The notes beneath the pieces are model-generated. The model did no database searches, had not been told where the DNA came from, and saw nothing but the letters and a program-made list of their open reading frames with translations. The translations under genes were made by a program, and so were the position numbers. From Aeromicrobium sp. 9AM (GTDB lineage: Bacteria; Actinomycetota; Actinomycetes; Propionibacteriales; Nocardioidaceae), in the NCBI RefSeq assembly GCF_902506105.1, contig NZ_LR733304.1:2919560-2983559 (forward strand): a DNA stretch of 64,000 nucleotides, given 5' to 3'. Of this stretch, positions 50,841-59,803 are shown one piece after another (position 1 is the first letter of the stretch; each line of letters starts with the position of its first letter).

Positions 50841-52531
50841 CGCGCACCCAGCTTGGACGGCACGACCTCGAGCAACGACTTGGTGTAGTCGTGTTGGGGG
50901 TCGAGCAGGACCTGTTCCACCGGGCCATTCTCGACGATGCGGCCCTGGTGCATCACGACGACGCGGTCGGCGATGTTCCAGGCGAGGCCGAGGTCGTGCG
51001 TGATGACGAGCGCGCCGAGCCCGAGGTCGCGCCGCAGCTGCAGCAACAGCCCGAGGATCTCGCCGCGCACGGAGGCGTCGAGGCTGGCGACCGGCTCGTC
51101 GGCCACGAGGTAGGTCGGGTCGAGCGCCAGCGCTCCGGCGATCACGACGCGCTGCCGCTGCCCGCCGGAGAGCTCCTGCGGGATCGCGGCGAAGAACTTC
51201 TCCGGCGGCGTGAGCTCGGCACGCGTCAGCGCCCGGATCACGCGCTCCCGCTCGTCGCCGAGCCGGTGGATGCGGGTGCCTTCGGCGACCGCCTCGTAGA
51301 CGGTGTGCTTGGGGTTGAGTGAGGCGCTCGGGTCCTGCAGGACGTACTGGACCTTGCGCCGGTATGCCTTGAGGGCCGCGCGCCGGTGCGGCAGCGGCTT
51401 GCCCTCGTGCAGGACGTGACCGCTGGTCGGCTTCTGGAGGCCGAGGATCGTACGCGCGAGGGTCGTCTTGCCCGAGCCGGACTGGCCGACGAGAGCGACG
51501 ATCTCCCCGGAGCCGCAGGTCAGGTCGACGTGGTCGACCGCGCGTACGTGCTGGCCGCGCGACCGGAAGTCGACGGTGAGGTCGCGGACCTCCAGGACTG
51601 CCTCGCCCGTTGAGCCGCCCACCCCGCCCGTTGAGCCGCCCACCCCGCCCGTTGAGCCTGTCGAAGCGTCTCCTTTCGACAAGCTCAAGGAGCGGGGGTC
51701 GGGTTCCGATGACAGTCGCCCGACGACGAGGCGCGATGCCGGGTCACCGATGACGGGGAACGCGGCCGCCAGCTCGCGGGTGTGCTCGTGCACCGGAGCC
51801 GTGAGGATCTGCTGCGCCTTGCCCTGCTCGACGATGCGGCCGTTGCGCATCACGACGATCCGCTCGCAGACCGCGGCGAGCACCGCGAGGTCGTGGCTGA
51901 TCATCACGAGAGTCAGCTCACGATCGCGGACGAGCCCGTTGAGCACGTCGAGCACCTGTGCCTGCACCACGACGTCGAGCGCCGTGGTCGGCTCGTCGGC
52001 GATGATCAGCTCGGGATCGCAGGCCAGGGCCATCGCGATCATGACCCGCTGCCGCTGGCCTCCCGACAGCTCGTGCGGATACGCGTGGCCCTTCGCGGGT
52101 GTCAGGTCGACCAGCGCCAGCAGCTCGTCGACCCGGCGCAGCCGTGATGCCGAGTCGGGGAACTCCTTGGTGCTGTGCAGCGCGAGCGCCTCGGCGACCT
52201 GATGGCGTACCTGGCGGACGGGGTTGAGCGAGTGCATCGCGCCCTGGAAGACGATCGCCGCCTCGGTCCAGCGCACGGCGCGGAGCCGGCCCCAGGTCAT
52301 GGCGGCGACGTCCTCGCCCTGCAGCAGGATGCGCCCGTCGATGTGCGCCGTACGTGGCAGCAGCCGGAGCACCGACATCGCCAGCGTCGACTTGCCGCAG
52401 CCGGACTCGCCGGCGAGCCCGACGGTGCCGCCGCGCTCGATCTCGAGGCTGACGCCGTCGACCGCGACGGTGCCGCCGGCGTACGTGATGCGTACGTCGT
52501 CCCACGCGAGGGTCGGTGCCTGCTCGGTCAT
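50837..52531 (-). CDS. Dipeptide/oligopeptide ABC importer, double ATPase (DppD-DppF fusion)
   Basis: This 564-residue protein carries two ATPase domains. The first has Walker A GESGCGKSTLA and signature LSGGQRQRVMIA, the second GQSGSGKTTLA and LSGGQRQRVVIA; each has its own Walker B (IIADEPTTALD, LVADEPVASLD). They correspond to DppD and DppF joined in one chain, driving the permease pair. The linker (about 275-320) holds a Gly/Ser repeat, STGGVGG, created by a dispersed DNA repeat (51605-51688). Start ATG 52531 overlaps the permease stop. Confidence 0.92.
   Translation of the reverse strand: MTEQAPTLAWDDVRITYAGGTVAVDGVSLEIERGGTVGLAGESGCGKSTLAMSVLRLLPRTAHIDGRILLQGEDVAAMTWGRLRAVRWTEAAIVFQGAMHSLNPVRQVRHQVAEALALHSTKEFPDSASRLRRVDELLALVDLTPAKGHAYPHELSGGQRQRVMIAMALACDPELIIADEPTTALDVVVQAQVLDVLNGLVRDRELTLVMISHDLAVLAAVCERIVVMRNGRIVEQGKAQQILTAPVHEHTRELAAAFPVIGDPASRLVVGRLSSEPDPRSLSLSKGDASTGSTGGVGGSTGGVGGSTGEAVLEVRDLTVDFRSRGQHVRAVDHVDLTCGSGEIVALVGQSGSGKTTLARTILGLQKPTSGHVLHEGKPLPHRRAALKAYRRKVQYVLQDPSASLNPKHTVYEAVAEGTRIHRLGDERERVIRALTRAELTPPEKFFAAIPQELSGGQRQRVVIAGALALDPTYLVADEPVASLDASVRGEILGLLLQLRRDLGLGALVITHDLGLAWNIADRVVVMHQGRIVENGPVEQVLLDPQHDYTKSLLEVVPSKLGAR
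51605..51688. repeat. Dispersed hairpin element plus 21-bp tandem repeats in the ATPase linker
   Basis: The unit GCCCGTTGAGCCGCCCACCC (21 bp with one more C) is repeated at 51605-51625 and 51626-51646, followed by a partial third copy. It runs into a hairpin with arms TTGAGCCTGTCGAA (51652-51665) and TTCGACAAGCTCAA (51675-51688), paired at 13 of 14. This is the fullest copy of the element found elsewhere in the window. Confidence 0.8.
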
Positions 52532-53424
52532 CAGCGCGCCCTCAAGGTCGGGTTGAGGATCGCCTCGAGCGCACGACCCACGAGCGTGAAGCACAGCACG
52601 ACGATGACGATCGCGATGCCGGGCGCGAGGACGAACCACCAGTAGCCCGCCGTCGCGGCGCCGGTGTCGAGCGCGGTCTTGAGCATCGAGCCCCACGAGA
52701 ACGTCGTCGGATCGCCGAGTCCGAGGAACGCCAGCGTCGACTCGAGGATGATCGCCTGCCCGACCACCAGCGTCGTGTTGGCCATGACGAGCGGCAGCAC
52801 CGACGGGAACACGTGCTTGCCGATGATGTGCCGGTCGCCGGCGCCGAGGGCGCGGGAGCGCTCGATGTAGGGGCGGGTCTCGATCGTCAGGGTCTGGGCT
52901 CGTACGACGCGGGCGGTGTGCGCCCAGCACGTCACCCCGATCGCGATGATGATCGTCGACAGGCCACGGGACAGCACCGCCGAGAGCACGATGGCCAGCA
53001 CGAGGCTGGGCACGACCAGGAAGAAGTCGATGATGCGCAGCACCACCGCGCGCACGATGCCGGTGAAGTGTCCCGCGGCCATCCCAAGCGTCGTGCCGAT
53101 GATCATCGCCATCGCCGTGGCGGAGAAGCCCACCAGCAACGAGGCGCGCGAGCCCCAGAGCAGCAGTCCGAGCACGTCGCGCCCGGACGGATCGGTGCCG
53201 AGCCAGTGGCCGCCGCTGGGCGACTCGTTGCCCCGCGCGGTCACCTTGGTGACGTCGAGCCGGTCCATCGGCATGAGCAGGGGCGCGAGCAGTGCGAGGA
53301 CGATGATGAGCAGCAGCAGCCCGGCGCCGATCAGCGCCGACGGGTGCGAGGCGATCTCGCGGACGACCTCTTTGAACCGTGCGCGACGGCGGGCGCGGAT
53401 CGCCGCGCTTCCCGAGGTGGTCAT
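52531..53424 (-). CDS. Dipeptide/oligopeptide ABC importer permease (DppC-like)
   Basis: This 297-residue permease has an N-terminal membrane helix (LIGAGLLLLIIVLALLAPLL), then HWLGTDPSGRDVLGLLLWGSRASL, the DppC/OppC signature, and five further helices. The EAA coupling loop is YIERSRALGAGDRHIIGKHVFP (split). Its ends overlap both neighbours (ATGA). Confidence 0.94.
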   Translation of the reverse strand: MTTSGSAAIRARRRARFKEVVREIASHPSALIGAGLLLLIIVLALLAPLLMPMDRLDVTKVTARGNESPSGGHWLGTDPSGRDVLGLLLWGSRASLLVGFSATAMAMIIGTTLGMAAGHFTGIVRAVVLRIIDFFLVVPSLVLAIVLSAVLSRGLSTIIIAIGVTCWAHTARVVRAQTLTIETRPYIERSRALGAGDRHIIGKHVFPSVLPLVMANTTLVVGQAIILESTLAFLGLGDPTTFSWGSMLKTALDTGAATAGYWWFVLAPGIAIVIVVLCFTLVGRALEAILNPTLRAR

Positions 53425-54440
53425 GAGGCCTTCAGACGGGGGTCGAGGACGCGGTAGAGCAGGTCGGCGATGAAGTTCATGATGATGACCGCTGCGGAGA
53501 ACACGACGAACGTGCCCTGCACGAGCGGGAAGTCCGGCGCGCTCAGCCCCTTGTAGGTCAGGTAGCCGAGGCCCGGCCAGGAGAACACCGTCTCGACCGT
53601 CACGGTGCCGGCGATCAGCAGGCCGAGGGTCAGGAAGATCAGCGTCACCGTCGGCAGCAGCGCGTTGGGCACGGCGTGCCTCGTACGTACGAGGTCCTCG
53701 CGCAGGCCCTTGGCGCGGGCGGTCGTGAGGTAGTCGGCGGACATCTCCTCGAGCACCGAGGCGCGCATGACCATGAGGTACTGCGCGTAGATCACCGCGA
53801 CCATCGTCGTCACCGGCAGCACCAGGTGGTGGGCGACGTCGAGGACGTGCGCGACCCCGGTGTCGGTCGACGCGGCGGTGCTCATGCCGCCGGTCGGGAA
53901 CCAGCCCAGGCCGCCGCCGAAGATCAGCAGCAGCAGGAGGCCCAACCAGAACGTCGGCACCGACCAGAAGACCAGCGCGACACCAGTGTGGATCTTGTCG
54001 AACCAGCTGCCGCGGCGCCAGGCCGCCTTCTGGCCCAGCCACAGCCCGAGGGCGACGGAGATCAGCGCGGCGGTGCCGGTCAGCAGCAGGGTGGGCCCGA
54101 CGTAGTCGCCGATGAGCTCGGTGACGGGTCGCCGGTAGACGTACGAGGTGCCGAGGTCACCCGTGAACAGGTCGCGGACGAAGCGCCAGAACTGGACGAG
54201 CAACGGCTGGTCGAGGCCCATCTCCTTGCGGAGCCGCTCGACCTCGCCGGGGCTGACCTGACGGCCGCGGGTCATGTTGATCGCGGGGTCGCCGGGCATG
54301 ATCCGGAACATGAAGAAGCCGAGCACCACGACCAGCGCGAGGCTGATGAGCGAGCCGCCGGCCTTGAGCGCGAGGTACCGCGGCAGCGAGGACCCCCTCG
54401 TGTCCTCGCTGTCCGCGGGGACCGTCTCGATGACGGTCAT
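53421..54440 (-). CDS. Dipeptide/oligopeptide ABC importer permease (DppB-like)
   Basis: This 339-residue permease has six helices. GGSLISLALVVVLGFFMFRI then MPGDPA, LGLDQPLLVQFWRFVRDLFTGDLGTSY (split), is the DppB/OppB start; DYLTTARAKGLREDLVRTRHAVPNAL the EAA loop (split). It precedes the DppC-like gene by overlap and follows the binding protein by three bases. Confidence 0.94.
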   Translation of the reverse strand: MTVIETVPADSEDTRGSSLPRYLALKAGGSLISLALVVVLGFFMFRIMPGDPAINMTRGRQVSPGEVERLRKEMGLDQPLLVQFWRFVRDLFTGDLGTSYVYRRPVTELIGDYVGPTLLLTGTAALISVALGLWLGQKAAWRRGSWFDKIHTGVALVFWSVPTFWLGLLLLLIFGGGLGWFPTGGMSTAASTDTGVAHVLDVAHHLVLPVTTMVAVIYAQYLMVMRASVLEEMSADYLTTARAKGLREDLVRTRHAVPNALLPTVTLIFLTLGLLIAGTVTVETVFSWPGLGYLTYKGLSAPDFPLVQGTFVVFSAAVIIMNFIADLLYRVLDPRLKAS

Positions 54441-54443
54441 GTC

Positions 54444-56252
54444 TCACTCCCTGTCTTCACCCGTGCTGCGCCGGCGCGAGGCGACGACCGCGCCGCCGAT
54501 CGCTGCGAGCACCACGATGGCACCCACGGGGATGACCCAGCCGGGCAGCCCTCCGTCGTCGGACGAGCTGTCGGAGCTGACCGGCTTGGCGCCGTAGAGG
54601 CCCCAGTAGCCGTTCTGGTTGAGGATCACGCCGCCCTTCTCGGGCTGCAGTCCGAAGCCGGTGAAGTGGTCGCTGCGGTAGGCCTCGAGCGGCTTGATGT
54701 ACCAGATCGGGTCGCTGACGTACGCGTCGTAGAGGATGCTGAACGCCTTCTTGACCAGCTCCTGCCGCTTGGCCTCGTCGAGCTCGGCGTGCTGCGCCTT
54801 GAACGCCGCGTCGAACTCCGGCGAGCACCAGTTGTTCTCGCTGGTGTTGCCCGAGCCGTCGGCGTTGGGGCGCGAGGCGCAGGTGTTCATCGCGAGCTGG
54901 TTGTCGGGGTCGGGGCCGAGGCTCCAGCCGGTGAAGTAGAGGTCGTACTTGCCGAGCGTCGAGTCCTCGTTGACCTTGTCGGGCGTGACCATCGAGACGT
55001 CGAGGCCGATGCCGATGTCCTTGAACCAGCTCGTGAGGAAGTCGGCCATCTGTGCGTGCGCCGGCTCGGTGTTGCGGCCCATGAGGCGGAACCTGAGCGG
55101 CTTGCCGTCCTCCTTCTTGCGGATGCCGTCGGGGCCCTTCTTGTAGCCGGCGTCCTCGAGCAGCTTGTTGGCGGCGTCGAGGTCGAACGGCACCGCTTCG
55201 TGGCCGTCGGCGAAGCCGAAGTAGTTCGCGTACGACTTGGGCACCTCGGTCTCACCCTCGTCGCCGAGTCCCTGGAGGACGCGGTCGAGCAGGGTCTTCT
55301 TGTCGACCGCCATGAAGATCGCCTTGCGCACGATGGGGTCCTTGAGCGCGGGGTTGCCGTCGCCCATGGGCTTGCCGTCGATGTCGATCGCGCCGGGGTT
55401 GATCGCGAGGGCCTGGTAGCGACGGCCGATGCCGGCGTGGCGGGTGATGTTCTTGGCGCCCTTGAGCGAGTCGTACTGCGCCGGCGTCAGCCCGTCGGCG
55501 ATGTCGACCTCACCGGACTTGAGCGCCTGCACCGCGGCGTCGGAGTTCTTGTAGGCCACGTACGTGATGCCGGAGACCTTGGGCTTGCCGCGCCAGAAGT
55601 TGGGGTTGGCCTTGAGCGAGACCGACTGCCCGGTCTTGAAGGTGGTGATGGTGAAGGGGCCCGAGCCGACGACGTCCTTGTCGGCCGCGAACTTGGCGGC
55701 GTCTTCCTTATCCCAGATGTGCTTGGGGACGATCGGGATCTCCTGGCCGGGGTTGGGCGCCTGGGCCGACTTCAGCGTCATGACGACGGTCTGCGGATCG
55801 GTGGCCTTGACGTCGGCGATGTTGGTGACGAGGCCGCCGTTGGCCGCCTGCAGCGCGGTGGTCTCGATGATCGAGGTGTACGTGTACGCCACGTCGTCGG
55901 CGGTGATCGCCTTGCCGTCGGACCACTTGCGGTCCCCGGGGATGTGGAACGTCCAGGTCTTGCCGTCCTCGCTGGTCTCCCACTTGTCGGCGATGCCGGC
56001 GTCGGGTTCGCTGTTGCGGCCGTAGCCGACCAGCGCCTCGTACTGGTAGCGGTTGATGCCGGTGCTCTGCAGCAGGACCGCCGTGAACGGGTTGAACGTG
56101 TCGACGTCGTTGAACATCGCGACCTTGATCGGCTTGGAGGCGTCGGCGGCATGGGCCGGCGTGGAGACGGTTGCGCCGGCGAGGCTCAGCAGGGCGGCTG
56201 TCGCGACACCCGTGAGTGATCGCCAGAGGCGAGAGCGAGACGTGGTGATCAT
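54444..56252 (-). CDS. Dipeptide/oligopeptide-binding protein with C-terminal membrane anchor
   Basis: ATG 56252 gives 602 residues. A Sec signal peptide ends at AHA-AD (about residue 35) with no lipobox Cys. The SBP_bac_5 fold follows: VDTFNPFTAVLLQSTGINRYQYEALVGYG (split) and NYWGLYG near the end. The last 35 residues hold LPGWVIPVGAIVVLAAIGGAVVAS and RRRS, a single C-terminal anchor in place of the usual lipid anchor. Ligand: peptides, possibly wall peptides by context. It heads the importer operon behind a TTGACA promoter. Confidence 0.93.
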   Translation of the reverse strand: MITTSRSRLWRSLTGVATAALLSLAGATVSTPAHAADASKPIKVAMFNDVDTFNPFTAVLLQSTGINRYQYEALVGYGRNSEPDAGIADKWETSEDGKTWTFHIPGDRKWSDGKAITADDVAYTYTSIIETTALQAANGGLVTNIADVKATDPQTVVMTLKSAQAPNPGQEIPIVPKHIWDKEDAAKFAADKDVVGSGPFTITTFKTGQSVSLKANPNFWRGKPKVSGITYVAYKNSDAAVQALKSGEVDIADGLTPAQYDSLKGAKNITRHAGIGRRYQALAINPGAIDIDGKPMGDGNPALKDPIVRKAIFMAVDKKTLLDRVLQGLGDEGETEVPKSYANYFGFADGHEAVPFDLDAANKLLEDAGYKKGPDGIRKKEDGKPLRFRLMGRNTEPAHAQMADFLTSWFKDIGIGLDVSMVTPDKVNEDSTLGKYDLYFTGWSLGPDPDNQLAMNTCASRPNADGSGNTSENNWCSPEFDAAFKAQHAELDEAKRQELVKKAFSILYDAYVSDPIWYIKPLEAYRSDHFTGFGLQPEKGGVILNQNGYWGLYGAKPVSSDSSSDDGGLPGWVIPVGAIVVLAAIGGAVVASRRRSTGEDRE

Positions 56253-56304
56253 GGGTCCCCGATCGTGGAGTGCTGTGCGGCCGAGTCGTCCCGGCACCCT
56301 TCGC

Positions 56305-56333
56305 ACTGTTCAGCAGGGCTGAGTCGATGTCAA
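56305..56333 (-). promoter_or_regulatory. Vegetative promoter for the peptide-import operon
   Basis: Minus-strand TTGACA (56333-56328), a 17-base spacer and AACAGT (56310-56305) sit 53 bases before the start codon. The -35 is perfect, the -10 is poor. The remainder of the 56253-56485 gap is the divergent leader of the M20 gene and is locally AT-rich around 56335-56370. Confidence 0.4.
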
Positions 56334-56485
56334 TGATTTTTGCGAGATACGTAACACAACTTTCACATGCCGAGCGTATTCGCGCGTAGAACTGGACCGA
56401 TCTGCTCGCCGTGGTGCACAGTGGGCTGCCTGATGTGTTCCGCAAATCGGCGGTGCGCTCACCATCGCCTGAAACGGAGACTGTC

Positions 56486-57811
56486 GTGGCCGAACGCGCG
56501 GACGTCGTCTCCCTGCTGCAGACCCTGGTGCGCCACGACACCACGAACCGCGCGCCCGGTGATGCCGAGGGCGAGCTCGCGGCGGCGACCTGGATCCACG
56601 ACCTGCTGGCCGAAGCCGGCCTCGAACCCGTGCTGCTGGCCCGCGACGACGCACCGCACCGGGCCAACGTCGTCGTACGGGTGCCGGGCACCGACCCGTC
56701 GCTGGACGGCCTGCTGGTGCACGCGCACCTCGACGTCGTACCGGCCGAGCCCGAGCAGTGGAGCTTCGACCCGTTCGGCGGTGACGTGGTCGACGGCTAT
56801 GTGACGGGCCGCGGGGCGATGGACATGAAGGACATGTGCGCCATGACCTTGTCGGTCCTGCTCGACTGGGCTGCTTCGGGTGAAAGGCCGCGCCGCGATG
56901 TCGTCGTCGCATTCGTCGCCGACGAGGAGACCGACGGGGCGTACGGTGCGCAGTGGCTCGTCGAGGCGCACCCCGAGCTGTTCGCCGGCGTGACCGTCGG
57001 CATCGGTGAGTCCGGCGGTGTCGTCGAGTCGCACGTCGGTGCCGACGGATCGCCCGTACGTCTTGCCCGTATCGCGGCCGGCGAGCGTGGCACCTTGCAC
57101 TTACGCCTGACCGCGACCGGCACGTCCGGGCACGCGTCGCGGCCGACGGAGGGTGGCGCCGTGCTCGCCCTCGTCGATGCGCTGCACCGCATCGGCCATC
57201 ACGACTGGCCGCTGCACGTGTCGCCGCTGGTGCGGGCGCAGCTCGAGCAGACCGCCGCAGCCCTGGGACACAAGGCCGACCTGACGACCGACGACGGGGT
57301 GATGCGCACGATCGCCGAGCTGGGCGACGCCGCCGACGTCGCGATGTTCACGGTCCGTGCGTCGACGACACCGACGGTCGTCCGCGCTGGCTACAAGGTC
57401 AACGTCATCCCCGGCGTGGCCGAGGCGGAGATCGACGTGCGGTGCCCGCCCGGGTTCGAGGACGAGCTGCTCGCCGCCCTGCCTGCCCTGGTCGGCGACG
57501 GTGTCGCGTTCGAGCACTCGGTGCGGGAGCCGTCGGTGCAGGCGCCGATCGACGGTCCGTGGTTCGAGGCGATGGTCGCGTCCGTCCAGCACGTCGACCC
57601 ATCTGCCGTGGTGGTGCCGGGCTGCCTCGGCGGGGGCACGGATGCCAAGGCATTCAGCCTGCTCGGCATCGCCTGCTACGGCTTCGCGCCGGCGACGGTC
57701 GACCCCGACGGACGCCGCCGGTCGGGCATACACGGGGTCGATGAGCGGGTGCCGGTCTCGTCGTTGCTCGGCGGCCGGGAGATTCTCGGGCACTTCCTCG
57801 CTACGGTGTGA
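56486..57811 (+). CDS. M20 family metallopeptidase
   Basis: GTG 56486 behind ACGGAG gives 441 residues. Zinc ligands are seen in LLVHAHLDVVP, RGAMDMKDM, VADEETDGAYGAQWL and GCLGGGTDAKAF; the dimerisation domain spans about 195-330. M20 enzymes split dipeptides, acyl-amino acids or peptides with N-terminal blocks. It is divergent from the importer, so its substrates are probably imported peptides. Its stop overlaps the start of the next gene. Confidence 0.92.
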   Translation: MAERADVVSLLQTLVRHDTTNRAPGDAEGELAAATWIHDLLAEAGLEPVLLARDDAPHRANVVVRVPGTDPSLDGLLVHAHLDVVPAEPEQWSFDPFGGDVVDGYVTGRGAMDMKDMCAMTLSVLLDWAASGERPRRDVVVAFVADEETDGAYGAQWLVEAHPELFAGVTVGIGESGGVVESHVGADGSPVRLARIAAGERGTLHLRLTATGTSGHASRPTEGGAVLALVDALHRIGHHDWPLHVSPLVRAQLEQTAAALGHKADLTTDDGVMRTIAELGDAADVAMFTVRASTTPTVVRAGYKVNVIPGVAEAEIDVRCPPGFEDELLAALPALVGDGVAFEHSVREPSVQAPIDGPWFEAMVASVQHVDPSAVVVPGCLGGGTDAKAFSLLGIACYGFAPATVDPDGRRRSGIHGVDERVPVSSLLGGREILGHFLATV

Positions 57812-58620
57812 CAGTGCGTCTTCCGCCGCTGTCTCCCGACGTCGAGTGGTCGGTCTGCGTCCGGGACGCGATGACGTCCGAGGTGTTGGCGGCGGTTTCT
57901 CCTGAGCTCGTCGTGCGTACGGCCAGCATCGGCAAGCTGTTCCTGCTGATCGAGATCGCGCGCCAGGCCGGGGCTGGTGAGCTCGATCTCGGCGAGGAGC
58001 TCGGGCGTACCGCTGAGGACCTGGTCGCCGACTCCGGGCTCTGGCACCTGATGCGGCGCAACACGTTCACAGTCGAGGACCTCTGCTGGCTGGTCGGCGG
58101 GTTCAGCGACAACCTCGCGACCAACGTGCTGGTGCGACGGGTCGGCATTCCGGCCGTCGGCGCTACATCCTCATCTCTGGGTTTCGTACGTTCTGCGCTG
58201 CTCGACAGAGTGCGCGACGATCGCGGGCCCGATGACCCGTGGACCTTGTCGGCCGGCAACGCCGACGAGCTCTCGGACCTCATGGCTCGCCTCCACCGCG
58301 GCGACATCGTCTCGCCAGAGGTCAGCGCGCGCGTACTGCGCTGGGTCGCCGCCAACGCCGACCTGTCGATGGTGGCGTACGCGTTCGGTCTCGACCCGCT
58401 CGCGCATGCCGAGTCCGATCGCGGCATCACGCTGGTCAACAAGACCGGCACCATCAGCACGGTGCGCGGCGACGTCGGTGTCGTCGCCGGGCCCGGGGGG
58501 TCGGTGGCGTACGCGGTGTTGGCGAGCTGGCCCGAGATCCCGATCGAAGATCCGCGCGACCGCGTGCTCGCCGAGATGGCCTCGATCGGTGCCGTGATCC
58601 GCGCCCGCATCGGCGCCTGA
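57808..58620 (+). CDS. Class A beta-lactamase-like serine hydrolase (cytoplasmic)
   Basis: This 270-residue protein has the three penicillin-recognition motifs: SIGK (Ser40, Lys43), SDN (100-102) and KTG (in LVNKTGTIS). The Glu166-type omega loop of true class A enzymes is not clear (PDDPWTLSAGNADELSDLM). No signal peptide is present, so resistance is unlikely; a D-amino-peptidase or esterase on imported wall peptides fits better. It overlaps the M20 gene. Confidence 0.82.
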   Translation: MTVRLPPLSPDVEWSVCVRDAMTSEVLAAVSPELVVRTASIGKLFLLIEIARQAGAGELDLGEELGRTAEDLVADSGLWHLMRRNTFTVEDLCWLVGGFSDNLATNVLVRRVGIPAVGATSSSLGFVRSALLDRVRDDRGPDDPWTLSAGNADELSDLMARLHRGDIVSPEVSARVLRWVAANADLSMVAYAFGLDPLAHAESDRGITLVNKTGTISTVRGDVGVVAGPGGSVAYAVLASWPEIPIEDPRDRVLAEMASIGAVIRARIGA

Positions 58621-58675
58621 CCGCCAGCCCGGGGCGGATTCGGCCAGCGCCCGGGGTTCCGGTAACCTCGTCCGC

Positions 58676-58762
58676 GGTGGCGTGTCCGAGCGGCCGAAGG
58701 TGCATCACTCGAAATGATGTGTGGGGTCAAACCCACCGTGGGTTCAAATCCCACCGCCACCG
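58676..58762 (+). tRNA. tRNA-Ser (anticodon CGA)
   Basis: Acceptor GGTGGCG/CGCCACC, anticodon stem CATCA/TGATG around loop CTCGAAA (anticodon CGA), and a long variable arm before T arm GTGGG-TTCAAAT-CCCAC, as expected of a class II tRNA. CCA is not encoded. Total 87 bases. Confidence 0.95.
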
Positions 58763-58769
58763 CATGATG

Positions 58770-58814
58770 AAGACCCCCGATTTCCACTGGAGTTCCAGTG
58801 ATATCGGGGGTCTT
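58770..58814. terminator. Hairpin terminator after tRNA-Ser
   Basis: AAGACCCCCGAT (58770-58781) and ATCGGGGGTCTT (58803-58814) are perfectly complementary, with an inner CACTGG..CCAGTG stem. It also serves the convergent oxidoreductase gene. Confidence 0.8.
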
Positions 58815-58846
58815 CGCTGTGCCGACGGGATTGACCCGCACCGCAA

Positions 58847-59782
58847 TCAGGGAACCACCACGATCTTGCCGTGGAGGGAGCCGGCGGCTGCGGCCTTGTG
58901 GATGGCGGGCAGCTCGTTGAGCGGGACCCGACGAGCGACGTCGACGGTGAGGTTGCCGCTGTCGATCCGGTCGACGAGACCGGCCAGCTGGTCGCGGTCG
59001 TTGTTGACGTAGAGGTCGATGCCGCGCACGCCGCGCTCGTCGTCGCTCGGAGCAGGCATCCACACAGTGGTGCTGACCACGACTCCGCCATCGCCCACGC
59101 GACCCGCCAGAGCCGCGAACGTGTCCGGGTCGATCGGGGCCAGGTTGAGGAGGACGTCGATGGGCTCGGTCACCGCGCCGACCACGTCGGTGGTGGTGTG
59201 ATCGATGACCTCGTCCGCTCCCTTGGCCCGAACGTCGTCACTGGTGTGCGAGCTCGCCGTGGCGATCACGTACGCACCGGCTGCCTTGGCCAGCTGCACC
59301 GCGTAGCCGCCCACGGCCCCGTCGGCACCGTTGACCAGGATGCGCTGCCCAGCCTTGAGGTCTGCGTGGTCGAAGAGCGCCTGGTACGCGGTGAGGCCCA
59401 CGATCGGGAATGCAGCCGCGTCAGCGAGGGGGATGGTCTCCGGCGCAAGCGCCAAACCGCTAGCCGCCGCAACGACGTACTCGGCCGCGGCGCCGTCGTC
59501 GCCGAACGGGAGGAAGCCGACCACCTTGTCGCCGACCTTCAGCTCGGTCACGCCCTCACCGATCTCGTCGACCGTGCCCGCGACGTCGAGGCCCGGGATG
59601 TGGGGGAGTGAGAGCGGCATCGGCCCCTGCATCAGTCCCGCGCGGATGTTGCCGTCGACGCCGTTGAACGACGTGCCGGCGACGCGAATCCTGACCTGCG
59701 CCGGACCCGGCGCGGGGACGTCGGTGTCCTCGTAGCGCAGGACGTCGGCTTCGCCGTACTCGTGAAATCGGATGGCCTTCAT
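58847..59782 (-). CDS. NADP-dependent zinc-free quinone-oxidoreductase-like MDR enzyme
   Basis: This 311-residue medium-chain reductase starts MKAIRFHEYGEADVLRYED. The nucleotide-binding motif is ILVNGADGAVGGYAVQLAKA, with no structural or catalytic zinc Cys cluster, as in QorA/zeta-crystallin. It reduces quinones or activated alkenes with NADPH. Divergent from a MarR gene across three 18-bp operator-like repeats, so it is probably repressed by MarR and induced by electrophiles. Confidence 0.9.
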   Translation of the reverse strand: MKAIRFHEYGEADVLRYEDTDVPAPGPAQVRIRVAGTSFNGVDGNIRAGLMQGPMPLSLPHIPGLDVAGTVDEIGEGVTELKVGDKVVGFLPFGDDGAAAEYVVAAASGLALAPETIPLADAAAFPIVGLTAYQALFDHADLKAGQRILVNGADGAVGGYAVQLAKAAGAYVIATASSHTSDDVRAKGADEVIDHTTTDVVGAVTEPIDVLLNLAPIDPDTFAALAGRVGDGGVVVSTTVWMPAPSDDERGVRGIDLYVNNDRDQLAGLVDRIDSGNLTVDVARRVPLNELPAIHKAAAAGSLHGKIVVVP

Positions 59783-59803
59783 GATGTTCTCCCTTTGTCA
59801 GAG

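Noticed and set aside
57808..58620. A beta-lactamase resistance gene
   Set aside because: SxxK, SDN and KTG are present, but there is no signal peptide and no clear omega-loop Glu; it is coupled to a cytoplasmic peptidase gene.
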